Position numbers and translations under genes: made by a program | Shown here: positions 29,101 through 41,886 of the stretch, piece by piece | How the letters are laid out: every line of letters starts with the position of its first letter | Numbering within the stretch: the first letter of the stretch is position 1 | Notes under the pieces: generated by a model | The model's database searches: none | What the model saw: the letters and a program-made list of their open reading frames with translations, nothing else | What the model was told of the DNA's origin: nothing | Source: Salvelinus alpinus | Taxonomy: Eukaryota > Chordata > Actinopteri > Salmoniformes > Salmonidae | Assembly (NCBI RefSeq): GCF_045679555.1 | Contig: NC_092100.1 | Location: forward strand, 30,381,106-30,445,105 | Reading direction: 5' to 3' | Length of the DNA stretch: 64,000 bases

Positions 29101-32100
29101 ATCCACATTAATGTAGAAGTGTTTAGAAATATATTCTTATTTACAATAAAAGTGTAAATGACACTCCTAAATGACACAATACATTATTTACCAATCAATT
29201 CTATTGGGCACAAAGTAATCTGAAACACAACCATAACAAACAGCAAATGCATCCATCACATTTGTAGAGTCTCAAGCTTGGTGTAGTCATTGCGTGCTAT
29301 GAATATAGGACAAAATACTGAGCATTTGACTACTTTAATACACAAGTGTATTTGTGTACTTTTGGTCCCCTAAAAAGGGGAGGCCAATGTACAAAAAGTG
29401 CTGTAATTTCTAAACGATTCACCTGATGGATGAAAATGCTCTCAAATTAAAGCTGACAGTCTGCACTTTAATCGCATAGTCATTGTATCACTTCAAATCC
29501 AAAGTGCTGGAGTACAGAGCCAAAACAACAACAAAAAATTCACTTTCCCAATACTTTTGAAATTAGTCCGTCAGGAAAACAATATGCAAAAAATTTATAT
29601 TCAAAAATGTAGACATACATTTATGACTTCTCATTACATTCATAATTTTAAATGCATTACTTTTTGTAAACAATAATTCACAGATTATGAGGCTAATGCA
29701 TGCATATACTGTGCCTTTTCTTTTTGCTTATATTGAGTATTTACTGTAGATACTATTGTGTGACGAGTGTCAAAACAACTCTTTCCTTTCATACTATCAA
29801 AGTCTTCAAGTAATCAGTGAGTCTTTTATTTCCTTTTAGGTACAACCCTTGAGGATATCGATGGAGAGACCTGGAAAGTCACTCGCTTTCAAACGACTAA
29901 GAAAATGTCAACTTACCTCCTAGCTTTCACAGTGTCTGATTTCGATTCCATAGGATCTACACATGAAAGAGTTGACATTAAGGTATGTAGCTATAGTTGT
30001 TGAATCATAACTGTAGTAGTGCATTATATCAACAAAATGACTTGTAAAAAGGTTTGTATTTCACTAGCAACATCAAAGAAAGTTAATACGGTTGTAAATT
30101 ACAAATTCTCTCTAGATTCCAGCCAAACCGCTATATACTATTTAAATGTATTCAGTTTAGACTACACTGCTGATTTTCATGGTAGAGATGTTTTTACTCA
30201 CCAAATCATATTGATATGATACTAAAACTCACTTTTTTATTTTCTGTTCGGTTTGTTAAAGACATATGCTCGACCGGAGGCCATAAAAGCTGGACAGGCA
30301 AAGTATGCTGCAAGTATCACTGGAAGTATACTGGCGTTCTATGAGAGTCCTGGAGTATTCAAAATGAATTATCCTTTGAGCAAGCTAGGTATGTATGGCA
30401 TGATTGCATCATAACAATGTAAAATAAGCATGGGTTAATCATAACATTGCAAGTGTTCAACAAAGATTAATTGTCATAAAATCCATCTAATCAATTTAAT
30501 TCTTTACTCCATACATAACCTGTCTAAAACAATGTAAGAAGAACACTGATTATGTTGTGAAATTCAATTAAAATAACCTATTTTCAGTGGTGTAAAGTAC
30601 TTAAGTAAAAATACTTTAAAGTACTACTTTTACATTTTGAGTGCTTAGCCGGACAGGAAAATTGTCCAATTCACTCACTTATCAAGAGAACGTCCTTGGT
30701 CAACCCTACTGCCTCTGATCTGGCGGACTCATAGCACACATGCTTTGTTTGTAAATTATATCTGAGTGTTGGAATGTGCTCTTGTCTATCTGTAAATAAA
30801 TACAAAAAATCAAATGGTGCTGTCTGATTTGCTTAATAAAGGGGATTTTTTACTTTTTTACTTTTAATACTTAAGTATATTTTTAAAATTACATTTACTT
30901 TTGATATTTAAGTATATTTAAAATCAAATACTTTTAGACTTTTAATCAGGTAGAATTTTACTGGGTGACTTTCAACTTCTACTTGAGTCATGTTCTATTA
31001 AGTTATCTTAACCTTTACTCAAGTATGACGATAGGGTACTTTTTCCACCACTGCCTATTTTATGTCTACTTTAGATCAAATTGCTCTACCAGACTTCAGC
31101 GCAGGTGCCATGGAGAATTGGGGCTTGGTAACATATCGTGAGACAGCTCTGCTATATGAGGAAGGGGTGTCCTCCACATCAAACAAAGAATGGATTGCCA
31201 CAGTTATTGCACATGAGCTTGCCCATCAGGTACGAAAACTCAAAATGACTATTTCAAAATGTAATATACGTTACCGGGCAAAGGTTTTAGAACACCTACT
31301 CATTCAAGGGTTTTTCTTTATTTTTACTATTTTCTGCATTGTATAATAATAGTGAAGACATCAAAACTATGAAATAACACACATAAATAACCCATATGGA
31401 ATCATGTAGTAACCAAAAAAGTGTGAAACAAATCAAAATCTATTTTATATTTGAGATTCTTCAAAGTAGCCACCCTTTGCCTTGATGACAGCTTTGCACA
31501 CTTTTGGCATTCTTTCAACCAGCTTCATGAGGTAGTCACCTGGAATGCATTTCAATTAACAGGTGTGCCTTGTTAAAAGTTAATTTGTGGAATTTCTTTC
31601 CTTCTTCATGCGTTTGAGCCAATCAGTTGTTTTGTGACAAGGAAGGGTGGTATACAGAATATAGCCCTATTTGGTAAAAGACCAAGTCCATATAATGGCA
31701 AGAACAGCTCAAATAAGCAAAGAGAAACGACAGTCCATCATTACTTTAAGACAAGAAGGTCAGTCAATACGGAAAATGTCTTCAAGTGCAGTCGCAAAAA
31801 CCAGTGCTATGATGAAACTAGCTTTCATGAGGACCGCCACAGGAATGGAAGACCCAGAGTTACCGCTGCTGCAGAGGATAAGTTCATTAGAGTTACCAGC
31901 CTCAGAAATTGCAGCCTAAATAAATGCTTCACAGAGTTCACATCTCAACATCAACTGTTCAGGAGGAGACTGTGTGAATCAGGCCTCCATGGTCGAATTG
32001 CTGCAAAGAAACCACTTCTTAAGGACACCAATAAGAAGAAGAGACTTGCTTGGGCCAAGAAAGACGAGCAATGGACATTAGACTGGTGGAAATTTGTCCT

Positions 32101-35100
32101 TTGGTCTGGAGTCCAAATTGGAGAATTTTGTTTCCAACCGCCGTGTCTTTGTGAGACGTGATGTCGGTGAATGGATGATCTCTGCATGTATATTTCCCAC
32201 CGTAAAGCATGGAGGAGGTGGTGTGGGGGTGCTTTGCTGGTGATGCTGTCTGAGATTTATTTAGAATTCAAGGCACACTTAACCAGCATGGCTACCACAG
32301 CAATCTGCAGCGATACACCATCCCATCTGATTTGGGCTTAGTGGGACTATCATTTGTTTTTCAACAGGACCATGACCCAACACACCTCCAGGCTGTGTAA
32401 GGGCTATTTTACCAAGGAGAGTGATGGAGTGCTCCATCATTCAATCAATCATATTTATAAAGCCCTTTTTAAATCAGCCGATGTCACAAAGTGCTATACA
32501 GAAACCCAGCCTAAAACCCCACACAGCAAGCAATGCAGGTGTAGAAGCACGATCAGATGACTTGTCCTCCCCAATCCCTCGACCTCAACCAAATTGAGAT
32601 GGTTTGGGATGAGTCGGACCGCAGAGTGAAGGAAAAGCTCAGCATATGTGGGAACTCCTTCAAGACTGTTGGAAAAGAATTCCAGGTAAAGCTGGTTGAG
32701 AGAATGCCAGCTGTCAAGGCAAAGCATGGCTTCTTTGACGAATGTAAAATCTAAAATACTACATGATTCCATAGTTTTGATGTCTTCACTATTATTCTAC
32801 AATGTAGAAAATAGTCCAAATATAGAAAAACACTTGAATGAGTAGGTGTTCTAAAACTTTTGACCGGTAGTGTATGTATTAATGTAAAGTGAACTACAAT
32901 TAACTAAAAACATGATCTTGCATTGTTGTGGCATTCACTGTAACAGTACCGAAATGTGTTGTTTTCAGTGGTTTGGAAACCTGGTGACAATGAAATGGTG
33001 GAATGACCTGTGGCTGAATGAGGGATTTGCAACATATATATCCTATATGGGAGTGGATCATATTGAGCCAACATGGAACATAGTATGTCCCTAATAACTT
33101 ATTAATAACTGTATTTTTTTCTGCTTCTGTTACATCAGATCGCAAATTGTAGTAATACTTCTAAGAGGCTTCTTTTCATTTGGTCTCTGATTGTTTTGTT
33201 TTTCCAGAAAGATCTGATTGTTCTAAATGACATCCAGACTGTATTTCAAGTGGATTCATTGGCCTCCTCCCATCCTCTGAGCTCTAAAGAGGATGATGTT
33301 CAAACTTCTAGTGACATCACTCAGCTTTTTGATTCCATCACCTACAGCAAGGTCTGGTTGTCACAGAGCCCCATGGGGGAAGAGAGATGATATCAAAAAT
33401 GTTTATTTTTAACATTGTACAGGAATTTTCTATATAGTGACAGAATGAGTTGATGTAATGTATGAATATTAACATATCTTCACTTTTCAGGGGGCAGCTG
33501 TGCTGAGAATGCTGGCAGATTATCTGGACGAGAGGGTCTTTCTGAATGGCCTGAGAGTACGTGCAAATATGACTTTGTCCATTAATGTGTAGGTTGGCTT
33601 ATTGTCAGTGTGTGGAACATCTATGTTGTATATTTACAATTTTCCACATGGATGTATCAAAACTAATGGGAACTTTTTGTGTAAGTGTGTGTAAATATTA
33701 TTGTTTCAAAATGTTTCAGAAATATCTTCAGGCTTTCCAGTACAGTAATACTGTACACAAGGACCTGTGGGAATATTTACAAGAGGTAAAAGCTGATAGT
33801 TTTGCTAGGCATATCAACACAAAACTAGTATATGTAATTATGTTCTTTCAAGCATGTAAAACTTATAGAATGCTTTAGGGGCATGAATACATTGTATAAA
33901 ATGCTAATGACAAAAACGTTCTAGGCGGTGGACGAGGACAGCAGCCACATTAAAGTTGCTGAAGTCATGGACACTTGGACAAAGCAAATGGGTTACCCAG
34001 TCATCACCATCAACACCACCAATGGGGCAGTTTCTCAAGAACATTTCTTCCAAAATCAAACATCTGACTATGAGTAAGTCCTGCACTATGTCAAGAAACA
34101 TCACAGAGAGAGAAAACAAATATAACAGGTTTCCTGAACCACTGATTGTCCCCCTAGAATTAGATGCCCATATGGCTGACTTTGTGAAACCCTGTGCTTG
34201 GTCCGTCCCCCACAGCAGGTGGGGAGTTCAAACCCAGGCTACTCCACCTCTTGTTCTCTAAGCAATGGATTGTTGCTATAGTACTCTGACAGACATTTCC
34301 ACTCAACAGTTTTAGAGTAACACTTTAATTGAAATATAAACCATAACAGCATCATACTATTATCATGAATATGACATAATGAATGTCATTTTTCATACAT
34401 CAGAAACAGTGATGAGATATGTTGACATAACAGCTTATGTTGCTTACTCACCGAAAAATTGTTGCTAAAATTGTTAGTTGTAACATGTCATAACCATTTC
34501 CAATACATGCAAAATGGCACTGCCTTGACTTTCAGTTATGACATGTTTATGACAATATTATAACACTGTTATCATTTCAAATGAAGTGTTGCTATAGTAT
34601 ATTATTCCAGTTTTAATTGGATTACATTGTAATGAATTAGGCCAACAATTAAGTATTTTATTAGCATATTTGAATATAGCTGTAGGTCATAATATTATGC
34701 CCATATATTTTTTAACTTTTTCTCTTTCATTAGTTTTGAATGGCATGTTCCAATCAGAGTGATGAAGGAAGGTGAACCAATAAAAATAGCTACACTGGAT
34801 AAAAAAGGTCAAGGTAAGGAGTATTTAATTGAATATACATGTACAATTGTTAATATTTGTCTTAGTATCACTTTGAGTAACCTCGTCCCCAGGCTAATTG
34901 AGAGAGATGATCTGATGAGCTATATTATGTACAGTAATTATCCATTACAGATAGACTGAACATGGCAAATATACTGTATAATGTATGATAATAGCAAACC
35001 CAACTAATTAAATGGTGCTAGTCATTAGTTCTGTCAATAAAAACCTAATTAAGGCATATTGTAACTCTCATGTTCTGAATTTGCTAAACAGTGCTGCCAG

Positions 35101-38100
35101 ATTTCCTGTCTGAAGATGGCAAGTGGGTGCTTGCCAACATAAACTGTATGGGATATTTCAGAGTCAACTATGATCCAGTGAATTGGGATAGACTGCTCTC
35201 TCAGCTGGAAATGAATATTCACGTAAGTCTTCCTCATTTGTGTGGAACAGTATTGTCCATACAGTCCAAGTCAGACACGAAACAGAGCACATTATATATT
35301 GCACGTGCTTAGAAAACTGTGCCTGTGCATTATCAAAGCAGCCTGTTGATCCAAAATAAACAATGTAGCATATTCTAAGAAGACTAGGTAATGTTTTGTT
35401 ATGGTAAGAAATATTTGGAGAGAATGTGCTGGACAAGGTTTTTGTGAGTACATTCTTCAAATCAAATGTACTTGTCATGTTAAGTTTACAGCAGGTTTAA
35501 AAGATGCAGGAAAATGCCTTGTGTGCTAACTCCCTCAAAATTGCAGTACAGCCAATCCCCCCCCCTCAGTTGGGGTCTCAATTTACTGTTGAATAGTAGA
35601 TTGTGCAACAGCAATTTTTCTCTTGCTATGTCAGTCGCTGACAATCACTGAATTAGCCGCGTCGGCTAACAATTTTTTAATTAGTTCAGATAGCTGGTTA
35701 GACTAATTTACCAGAAGTAATCATGGCCGAATATTGACCGGTCACGCAGGGCACGTGTCTGGGGCCCTAACCTCCAGGGGGCCTCCATTGATTTTGTTAG
35801 GCACTCTCACTCAGATATCATTAACATGGCATAATCATGGCAAAATGTGTAGAATTGCAGGAAATCTGCTTCAAAGCTGATTTTTTTTTCTTCTCCACCC
35901 CATGGCAAAATAAGTAGGGCAGGAAATTAGATGGTGGGGGGCAACCAAATCTCGCTTAGGGCCCCCAAAAGGCTAGAGCCGGCCCTGTATACACAATAGG
36001 TTATGCAGTATAGATAATGATTGTGCTATGTCAAGTATGACTGTGTTTCATAGGCGAAATTGCCACGGGAATGGGGGGTGAAATGCCCCCCCTCCCCCAC
36101 AATATTCAGAACAGGTCAATTCTTCCCCCCCAATAATTTATTTAAAAAATATTTACAAAAATATTTTTTTTGTAGCATTTGAATACGTCATAAGCAATGG
36201 CAAAATGTGTAGAATTGCAGGAAATTATCTTTAAAGTAGCTGCCCAGTGTTTCCAGATTTCTATGAAATATGACCTATAATTAATTACAATATGAGTGAA
36301 ATAGTTTTCCTTCCAAGAAATCATTATTAAGTATGTTAAAATGCAGATTTTCTGTGTTGGAATGGTGTAGGCGTACCCCAACAACAGAATGGTGCGGGCA
36401 ATACCGGCCCTAAAAAATATTAATGTAAGTAGACCACTGATTAGCCAGCTCATCCTCCTCAGGAGGGTGACATCATCCTCTATGAGGAAATAGCAAGCAT
36501 TTTTTTTTGTTTTCACTGGACAATTACTTAACCCCATGGCTTTAAAACTGCAACATTTTATCTCAGCCTCATGACAAAATGTATAGAGTAGCATTATAAA
36601 ACTGCAGATTGTTCTATCTGCCCCATGGCAAAATTTGTTGAAATGCTGGACGTTTTCATTAGAAATCAGTAATTCCTTTTTTGGTGAGGTTGTGGGGCTT
36701 TCCACTTATATTATTTTCAAAATACCCCTCCATATACCCCTCAAAATACCCCTTGAGAGGCATAGTAAGTAATGTCAAACTGTGTAGAATTGCAGGAAAT
36801 GCATTTTAAAATGTCAACAACATTCTGGGGGAGGACTACCCCCCGGGACCCCCTGTTTATTGTTCACCCCCCCAATATCTACACTGCAATTATATTTACA
36901 GATATAAAGTGGGTTGTGTCTTGGTCACGCAGTTGAATAAATAGTATATAATAGAATAGCAGCATTGACTGTGGGTTGCTAGTGTCTGTCTTTTTATGGA
37001 TGGTTGTGTGTGTGTGGAGAGTCGGTGCAAATGGTCACTAAGGCTCAGGTCTGTGCAGGAGACAGCTAGGGTTAGCTGTTCAGCAGTCTGATGGCCTGGT
37101 GGTAGAAGCTGTCTCAAAGCCTGTTGGTCCAAGACCCAATGCTCCGATACTGCTTGCCAGATGGTAACAGAGTGAGCAGTCCGTGGCTCGGGTGACTGGA
37201 GTCCTTGACGATTTTCCGGGCCTTCTTCAAACACAACCTTGTGTCGATGTCCTAGAGGGCAGGGAGCTTGCCCCCAGTGATATATTGGCCCGTCCGCACC
37301 ACCCTCTGTAGAGCCTTGTGGTTGAGGGCTGTGCAGTTGCCATACCAGGCGGTGATGCAGTCGGTCAAGATTCTCTTGATGGTGCAGCTGTAGAACTTAT
37401 TGACGATCTGAGGACCCATGCTGAATTTCTTCAGTCGCCTGAGGTTGAAGAGGCGCTGTTGCGACTTTTTCACCTCGGTGTTGGACCATGTCAGGTCCTC
37501 TGTGATGTGCACACCAATGAAATTGAAGCTTTTGACCTTCTACACTACTGTCCCGTCAACGTCAATAGGGATGTGGTCCCTCTCCTCATTCCTGTAATCC
37601 ACGATCAGCTCCTTCATTTTGCTGATGTTGAGGGAAAGTCTGTTTTCCTAGCATCACTTTGACAGGGCTCGAACCTCCTCCCTGTAGGCTGTCTCGTCGC
37701 CGCCGGCGATCAGGCCCACCACTGTCGTGTCATCAGCAAACTTAATGATGGTGTTGGAGTCATGCGCGGCCACGCAGTCATGGGTGTACAGGGAGTACAG
37801 GAGAGGGCTGAGCAACCCCCAGGGGACCCTTGTGTTAAGAGTCAGTGTGGCGGAGGTGTTGTTGCCTACCCTCAACACCTGGGGGCGGCCTGTCAGGAAG
37901 TCCAGCATTCAGTTGCAGAAGGAGGTGTTCATACCCAGCGCCTTGAGCTAAGTGACGAGTTTGGAGGGGAATATGTTGTTGAAAGCTGAGCTGTAGTCAA
38001 TGAACAGCATTCTCACATAGGTATTCCTCTTGTCCAGGTGGTATAGGGCAGTGTGCAGAGCAATGGTGATTGCGTCATCCCTGGATCTGTTGGGTCGGTA

Positions 38101-41100
38101 TGCAAAGTGTTATGGGTCTAGGGTGTCAGGTAAGGTCGAGCTGATGTGGTCCCTGACCAGCCTCTCAAAGCACTTCATTAAGACAGAAGTGAGTGCTACA
38201 TGGCGATAGTCATTTACCTCTGTTTGCTTGGGTAGGAGGGACAGTGGTGAGTACATTGAAAAATGCTAGACACCTGGCATGCATCAGATAATTCGAACCC
38301 CTCACCACAGATCACAGACCATGGAGCATGACCCTTAATAAGTCAAATAAGACAATATGCTAGCTCACTTGTGCAGTTTGCTTTAAAGACGCTCTCCAGC
38401 TTTGAACTTTTCCAGTTGAAAAACAATATAACAAGTATAAATACAGTAATATACAGTACACACATGACAAAATATATGTTTTGAGTAAAGTAGTATTTTT
38501 TAAACACAACTGTAAACTTCAAGCAGTAGGACATGATGGTCTGACGTGACGTCATCGGCCTCCCCCTTCCTTACGGGAACAATAGAGGAGTACGAGCGGG
38601 GGGAAAAGGAAAGGCCCATCTTTTGCCATGTCGTACCTGGACCATCTATTGAGATGTGCCTTTTGTTAAGTAAATCAGGTGTTAAATGAGGTGAAAAGGG
38701 AGTAGGACTTTAATAATTAAAACTCATTTGATTTATTCTCAGGAAATTCCAATCATCAACCGGGGACAGCTTATTGATGATGCATTCAACTTGGCAAGGT
38801 AATCTCATCTAAGACTGATACATTCATGGACTTCCTTCAAAATGTACACTCTGATAAACATTTTTTACACATCACAATGATTGCATTTTCATGGCTTGAG
38901 ACCATGAGACCTTCATGGCTTGAGACCCGGAAATCATACTTTCTTGGTGTAATTAATATCCTCTTTGGACGGCTAAGGTCTTCTTATATTATGTATTTTA
39001 TTTATTTATCAAGGGCCAAACATATCAGTGTGACACTGGCTTTGAGAACTACCAAGTACCTCTGGAATGACACAGAGTACATACCATGGGAATCAGCACT
39101 GAGAAACCTGGACTATTTCATTCTCATGTTTGATCGCTCCGAGGTCTATGGTCCAATGCAGGTCAGTCATCAAATAAAGATACTGTACATTAAAGTGCCT
39201 TTTTATCATAGCAAACTGTATTCCTACAAATGTAAATGACAAATATGAGTGTAATACAGTATTTTTTCCTATGCTATTTCCAGGCATACTTAAGAAAGCA
39301 AGTTGGTGGCCTTTATCAACATTTTGAAAATTTCACCATGTTTTCTACGGTCCCAGAGAAGCATTCTGCACAGTGAGAAACATATTTTCGTTGGATATTG
39401 CAACCCTCTGAACACATCCTCTCTTTAAGCATGTTATTAACATGTCATTATTCGTTCCCAGGTACAACCAGATTAACGCCATTTCAGTCGCATGCAGCAA
39501 TGACATTCCAGAGTGCCAAGAAATGGCAAAAATGCTCTTTGACAACTGGATGACAAACAAAACCAGCAATCGGTATGGAATTAGGTTTCATCAAGCCAAC
39601 ACAGCCAGATGCATGCTAGTTCCTGCTGTACTTATAACTGCATTTCACAGTTGAATGGGGTTGTCATATCATTCATAAAACAACACATAACCTGAAATAT
39701 GCATGAGATTAATTCAATAACCTAATACCAAAATGTTATATGCAATTTTGGATATATTGAGTGTATTGATCCTTTTAACTGTAATGACCAGATTCTGTTT
39801 CTCTCTTTGATTGTCCTCACTGCCACAGTATACACCCTAACCTGAAGGCCACCATCTACTGCCAAGCTATAGCTGCTGGGGGAGAGAAGGAATGGGAATT
39901 TGCTTGGGGCAAGTTTGAGAATGCCACCACAGCCACAGAGAAAGACAAACTAAGATATGCCCTCTCATGCACAAGGAAGATCTGGCTCCTGAACAGGTTA
40001 GATTGATTTCCGTCTGTACCACCGTTTTCGGGATATAAAATTTAGTTGCTGTGCAAAGACCATTTATTTGGCATTTTCTTCTCATCTTGCAGATACCTTG
40101 AGTACACTTTGAACCCTGACAAGATAAGAAAAATGGATGCCGTTTCTACCATCAGCTACATAGCCAGAAATGTGGCAGGACAAGCAATAGCGTGGAATTT
40201 TGTACGCGCTAAATGGAACTACATCAGCTTGGAGTATGTTTTTTCTGTTGTTAAGTACTGTATATAGCAAGGCCTAATGTTAAGACAAACAAGCCAGAGG
40301 ACCAAGTTCCTTTCTAACTGAAATAACGGAACCATGACTTATTAGCAATTATTTTGTATGGTATCTCATAAAGTGTAAAAATCACCTGAATAAACCTCAA
40401 GCAATATACCAATAAGAAAGGTGTAGACCGGCCAAACAAGTCAGGTACAAAGGTCTCCTTGGCCAATCAGAGGAAATCACCTCTAATTTATTTGTTTGGA
40501 GTTGCCAGTAAGTGGGCAGGAGCCCATTTCCTGTTTCTGTAGCGTGAGGCAGCTTAATGTACACACCCTGGACAGGACGCTAGTCTATCGCAGAGTGCCA
40601 AGCAGAGACGCATCAGGTCCCATTTTTACAATATTTGGTGTAATTCTGGAAGGGATTGAACTCAATCTTCCAATCTCAGGGTCGGACACTAACCACAAGG
40701 CCACTGAGTTTCCAGGCAGTCATCTAAATTGGCTTCCATCAAACTGCTTGCTGAGCAAACATGCTCATCTCACCCCTCTCCTCCGCTCTCCTCCTCAGGT
40801 ACGAAGAAGGAATCATGTCACTTGGCAACCTGATTGATGGAGTGACGCAGAGATTTTCCACTGACTTTGAGCTTGAAGAGGTGAGCGTCTCCCTATTGGT
40901 AACAGGCAAGGCCCACAACGCTATCTGAGTCACAAACCTCTCCTCCGCCTTGAATGCATTCATTTTTAATGTCTGGGGATGAGAGACTAGGTTCAGCTGG
41001 TGGGAGTTGAGTTTTGAGTAATTACTGGTTTCCGCCCTAATTCAAACTTTTCCCTGATTGTTATTGTGCAGCTGTGGCAGTTCCTGACCGACCATGATGT

Positions 41101-41239
41101 AGAAGAACTGCATTTGGCAACCAGGGCCCTAGAGCAAGCCACTGAGAGAACTGAGGCCAACATTAAATGGGTGAAGGAAAACAAGCAGACTGTTTTGGAG
41201 TGGTTTAAAAATGAGTCAAGGCGAGAGCAGCTGAACTGA
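26156..41239 (+). CDS. anpep: Aminopeptidase N (alanyl aminopeptidase), 20 coding exons
   Basis: M1-family zinc exopeptidase, type II membrane ectoenzyme that trims neutral N-terminal residues from peptides. Exons: 26156-26748, 28210-28352, 29840-29982, 30262-30388, 31075-31229, 32969-33082, 33208-33351, 33491-33556, 33720-33785, 33925-34073, 34734-34813, 35092-35222, 38743-38798, 39014-39161, 39284-39372, 39462-39572, 39829-39996, 40093-40233, 40799-40880 and 41072-41239. They total 2874 nt (957 aa; human 967) and all junctions keep phase. Residues about 8-32 are the signal anchor, followed by a Thr/Pro-rich stalk. GAMENWG is at 346-352. The zinc site HELAH is at 382-386 with Glu at 405 after 18 residues, split by intron 5. 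The catalytic Tyr lies at 471 ([13 protein letters not shown]). Many N-x-S/T sites are present. All catalytic residues are intact. Teleosts have several ANPEP-like paralogues, so the exact copy is not settled. A candidate poly-A signal lies at 41559. Confidence 0.96.
27222..27345 (-). repeat. tRNA-derived SINE fragment in anpep intron 1
   Basis: The minus strand reads ACAGTAGGTAGAGCAATGTG (A box) and CTCTGGTTCAAGCCC (B box) at tRNA-like spacing. Not a functional tRNA: no acceptor-stem pairing is evident. Confidence 0.5.
28437..28569. mobile_element. Short MITE-like segment with CCTGCAGG words
   Basis: ACAGGAATCCTGCAGG at the left is mirrored by CCTGTAGGATTCCTGCAGGT at the right, with a further ATATCCTGCAGGAATA palindrome inside. 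About 130 bp, no coding capacity. Confidence 0.4.
28570..29568. mobile_element. Fold-back element, about 1-kb long palindrome, in anpep intron 2
   Basis: The left arm starts CAGTGAGCTCCAGAAGTATT and the right arm ends with AATACTTTTG after GTACTCCAG...GAGCCAAAAC. The arms can pair over most of their length, for example the ATCATTATTCAC and ACATTAATGT words on both sides of a centre near 29015. It begins after a TA. Ends like these occur in fish Tc1/mariner-type MITEs. Confidence 0.75.
30585..31053. mobile_element. hAT-like non-autonomous transposon with 8-bp target duplication
   Basis: 469-bp element with ends CAGTGGTG and CACCACTG, flanked by a perfect 8-bp direct repeat CCTATTTT (30577-30584 and 31054-31061). 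Eight-base duplications are characteristic of hAT elements. Interior is rich in AAGTA/TACTT words and has no long frame. It ends 21 bp before anpep exon 5. Confidence 0.9.
31266..32875 (+). mobile_element. Tc1-like transposon, inactive (family B), in anpep intron 5
   Basis: Inverted ends GGTTTTAGAACACCTACTCA / TGAGTAGGTGTTCTAAAACT with TA borders. Plus-strand transposase remains: HTH-type start near 31693, RRTLRESGL-like, [21 protein letters not shown], then NQIEMVW. Frame changes and a repeat insertion at 32440-32553 prevent a full protein. Confidence 0.88.
32440..32553 (+). repeat. Salmonid interspersed repeat inserted in the Tc1
   Basis: About 110 bp (TTTATAAAGCCCTTTTTAAA, CACAAAGTGCTATACAGAAA, GCAAGCAATGCAGG). 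It breaks the transposase reading compared with the sibling copies at 52190-52985 and 63140-64000. This sequence is common in salmonid genomes. Confidence 0.6.
35700..36860 (+). repeat. Decayed interspersed repeats in anpep intron 12
   Basis: The phrase GGCAAAATGTGTAGAATTGC recurs at about 35840, 36198 and 36780 (shorter) with CAGGAAAT after it, separated by C-rich runs. Related words occur reversed at 42830-43450 in the hAT-like element. Several overlapping old copies are likely. Confidence 0.5.
36985..38245 (-). mobile_element. LINE fragment, antisense, in anpep intron 12
   Basis: The minus strand carries reverse-transcriptase remains: [40 protein letters not shown] (with the F-A-D-D catalytic motif) and [18 protein letters not shown], matching the plus-strand LINEs at 44611 and 55960. 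Stops and frame shifts throughout. Confidence 0.85.
40498..40725 (-). repeat. tRNA-derived SINE in anpep intron 18, antisense
   Basis: The minus strand shows GGCCTTGTGGTTAGTGTCCG (A box) and GAGTTCAATCCC (B box), followed by a GATAGACTAGCGTCCTGTCC body typical of a fish SINE family. Confidence 0.6.
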
Positions 41240-41307
41240 GCTGATAGGATGAGAACCAGATGGACCAGAGTGCCATGATTTTGAACACACCCTGTATTTG
41301 ACTTGAG

Positions 41308-41505
41308 TCTTAGGGTGTATTAATTAGTCAGATTTTTCAACGGAAACCGTTTACTGTTTACTCTAAGAAGCAAATTGAAGCAAAAGTAATCAAACGTGGA
41401 GGGACCTACCTGAATTTGTCCAATACAAACAGCAATGTTTTTTTTTGCAACAGATCAAATGTTTTGCAACAGAATCCAACTAATGAATACATCCTTGATT
41501 TAATT
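41308..41505 (+). repeat. Interspersed repeat in the anpep 3' UTR region
   Basis: TTAGGGTGTATTAATTAG, TACCTGAATTTGTCCAATA and the following TAATGAATACATCCT match the copy at 48552-48690. It starts about 70 bp after the stop codon. Confidence 0.6.
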
Positions 41506-41558
41506 TCAGTTAGATCTGAAAACAGGTTTTATACAATCAACATGCAATATAATCCTAA

Positions 41559-41564
41559 AATAAA
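41559..41564 (+). terminator. Candidate poly-A signal of anpep
   Basis: AATAAA about 320 nt past the anpep stop codon, just downstream of a repeat copy (41308-41505). Supported only by motif and position. Confidence 0.35.
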
Positions 41565-41832
41565 TGTATATTTCAATGTTTTTGTCACTTGTAATTCAAA
41601 AAGAGGAGAAATTCTAATCAATTTTATTTAAACAAGTAACATTCCACCATTTGTTGTTTGAGACAATATTGTTTACACTGACAGTCACACCCAAAGAAAG
41701 CGCTTTCTCAGGTTGACAACTACAATTATTTTGTTAAACGACTATCAAACAACATGAAACTATAGCAGTAAAATGTCTAACTGTATGTATTTGTAAAAAT
41801 ATGTATTATGTGTCAAAGCATATTTTTATTTA

Positions 41833-41886
41833 CATTTTAGTCATTTAGCAGACACTCTTATCCAGAGCAACTTACAGTAGTACTGA
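41833..41886 (-). repeat. SINE 3' fragment
   Basis: TCATTTAGCAGACACTCTTA then TCCAGAGCAACTTACAG is the reverse of the SINE tail motif seen at 920-985. Confidence 0.7.

Noticed and set aside
36142-36705. 187-codon minus-strand frame in anpep intron 12
   Set aside because: It lies in decayed interspersed repeats and shows no recognisable protein family.
38543-38553. GTGACGTCAT, a CRE-like site
   Set aside because: A single palindromic motif deep in intron 12 without other promoter signs.
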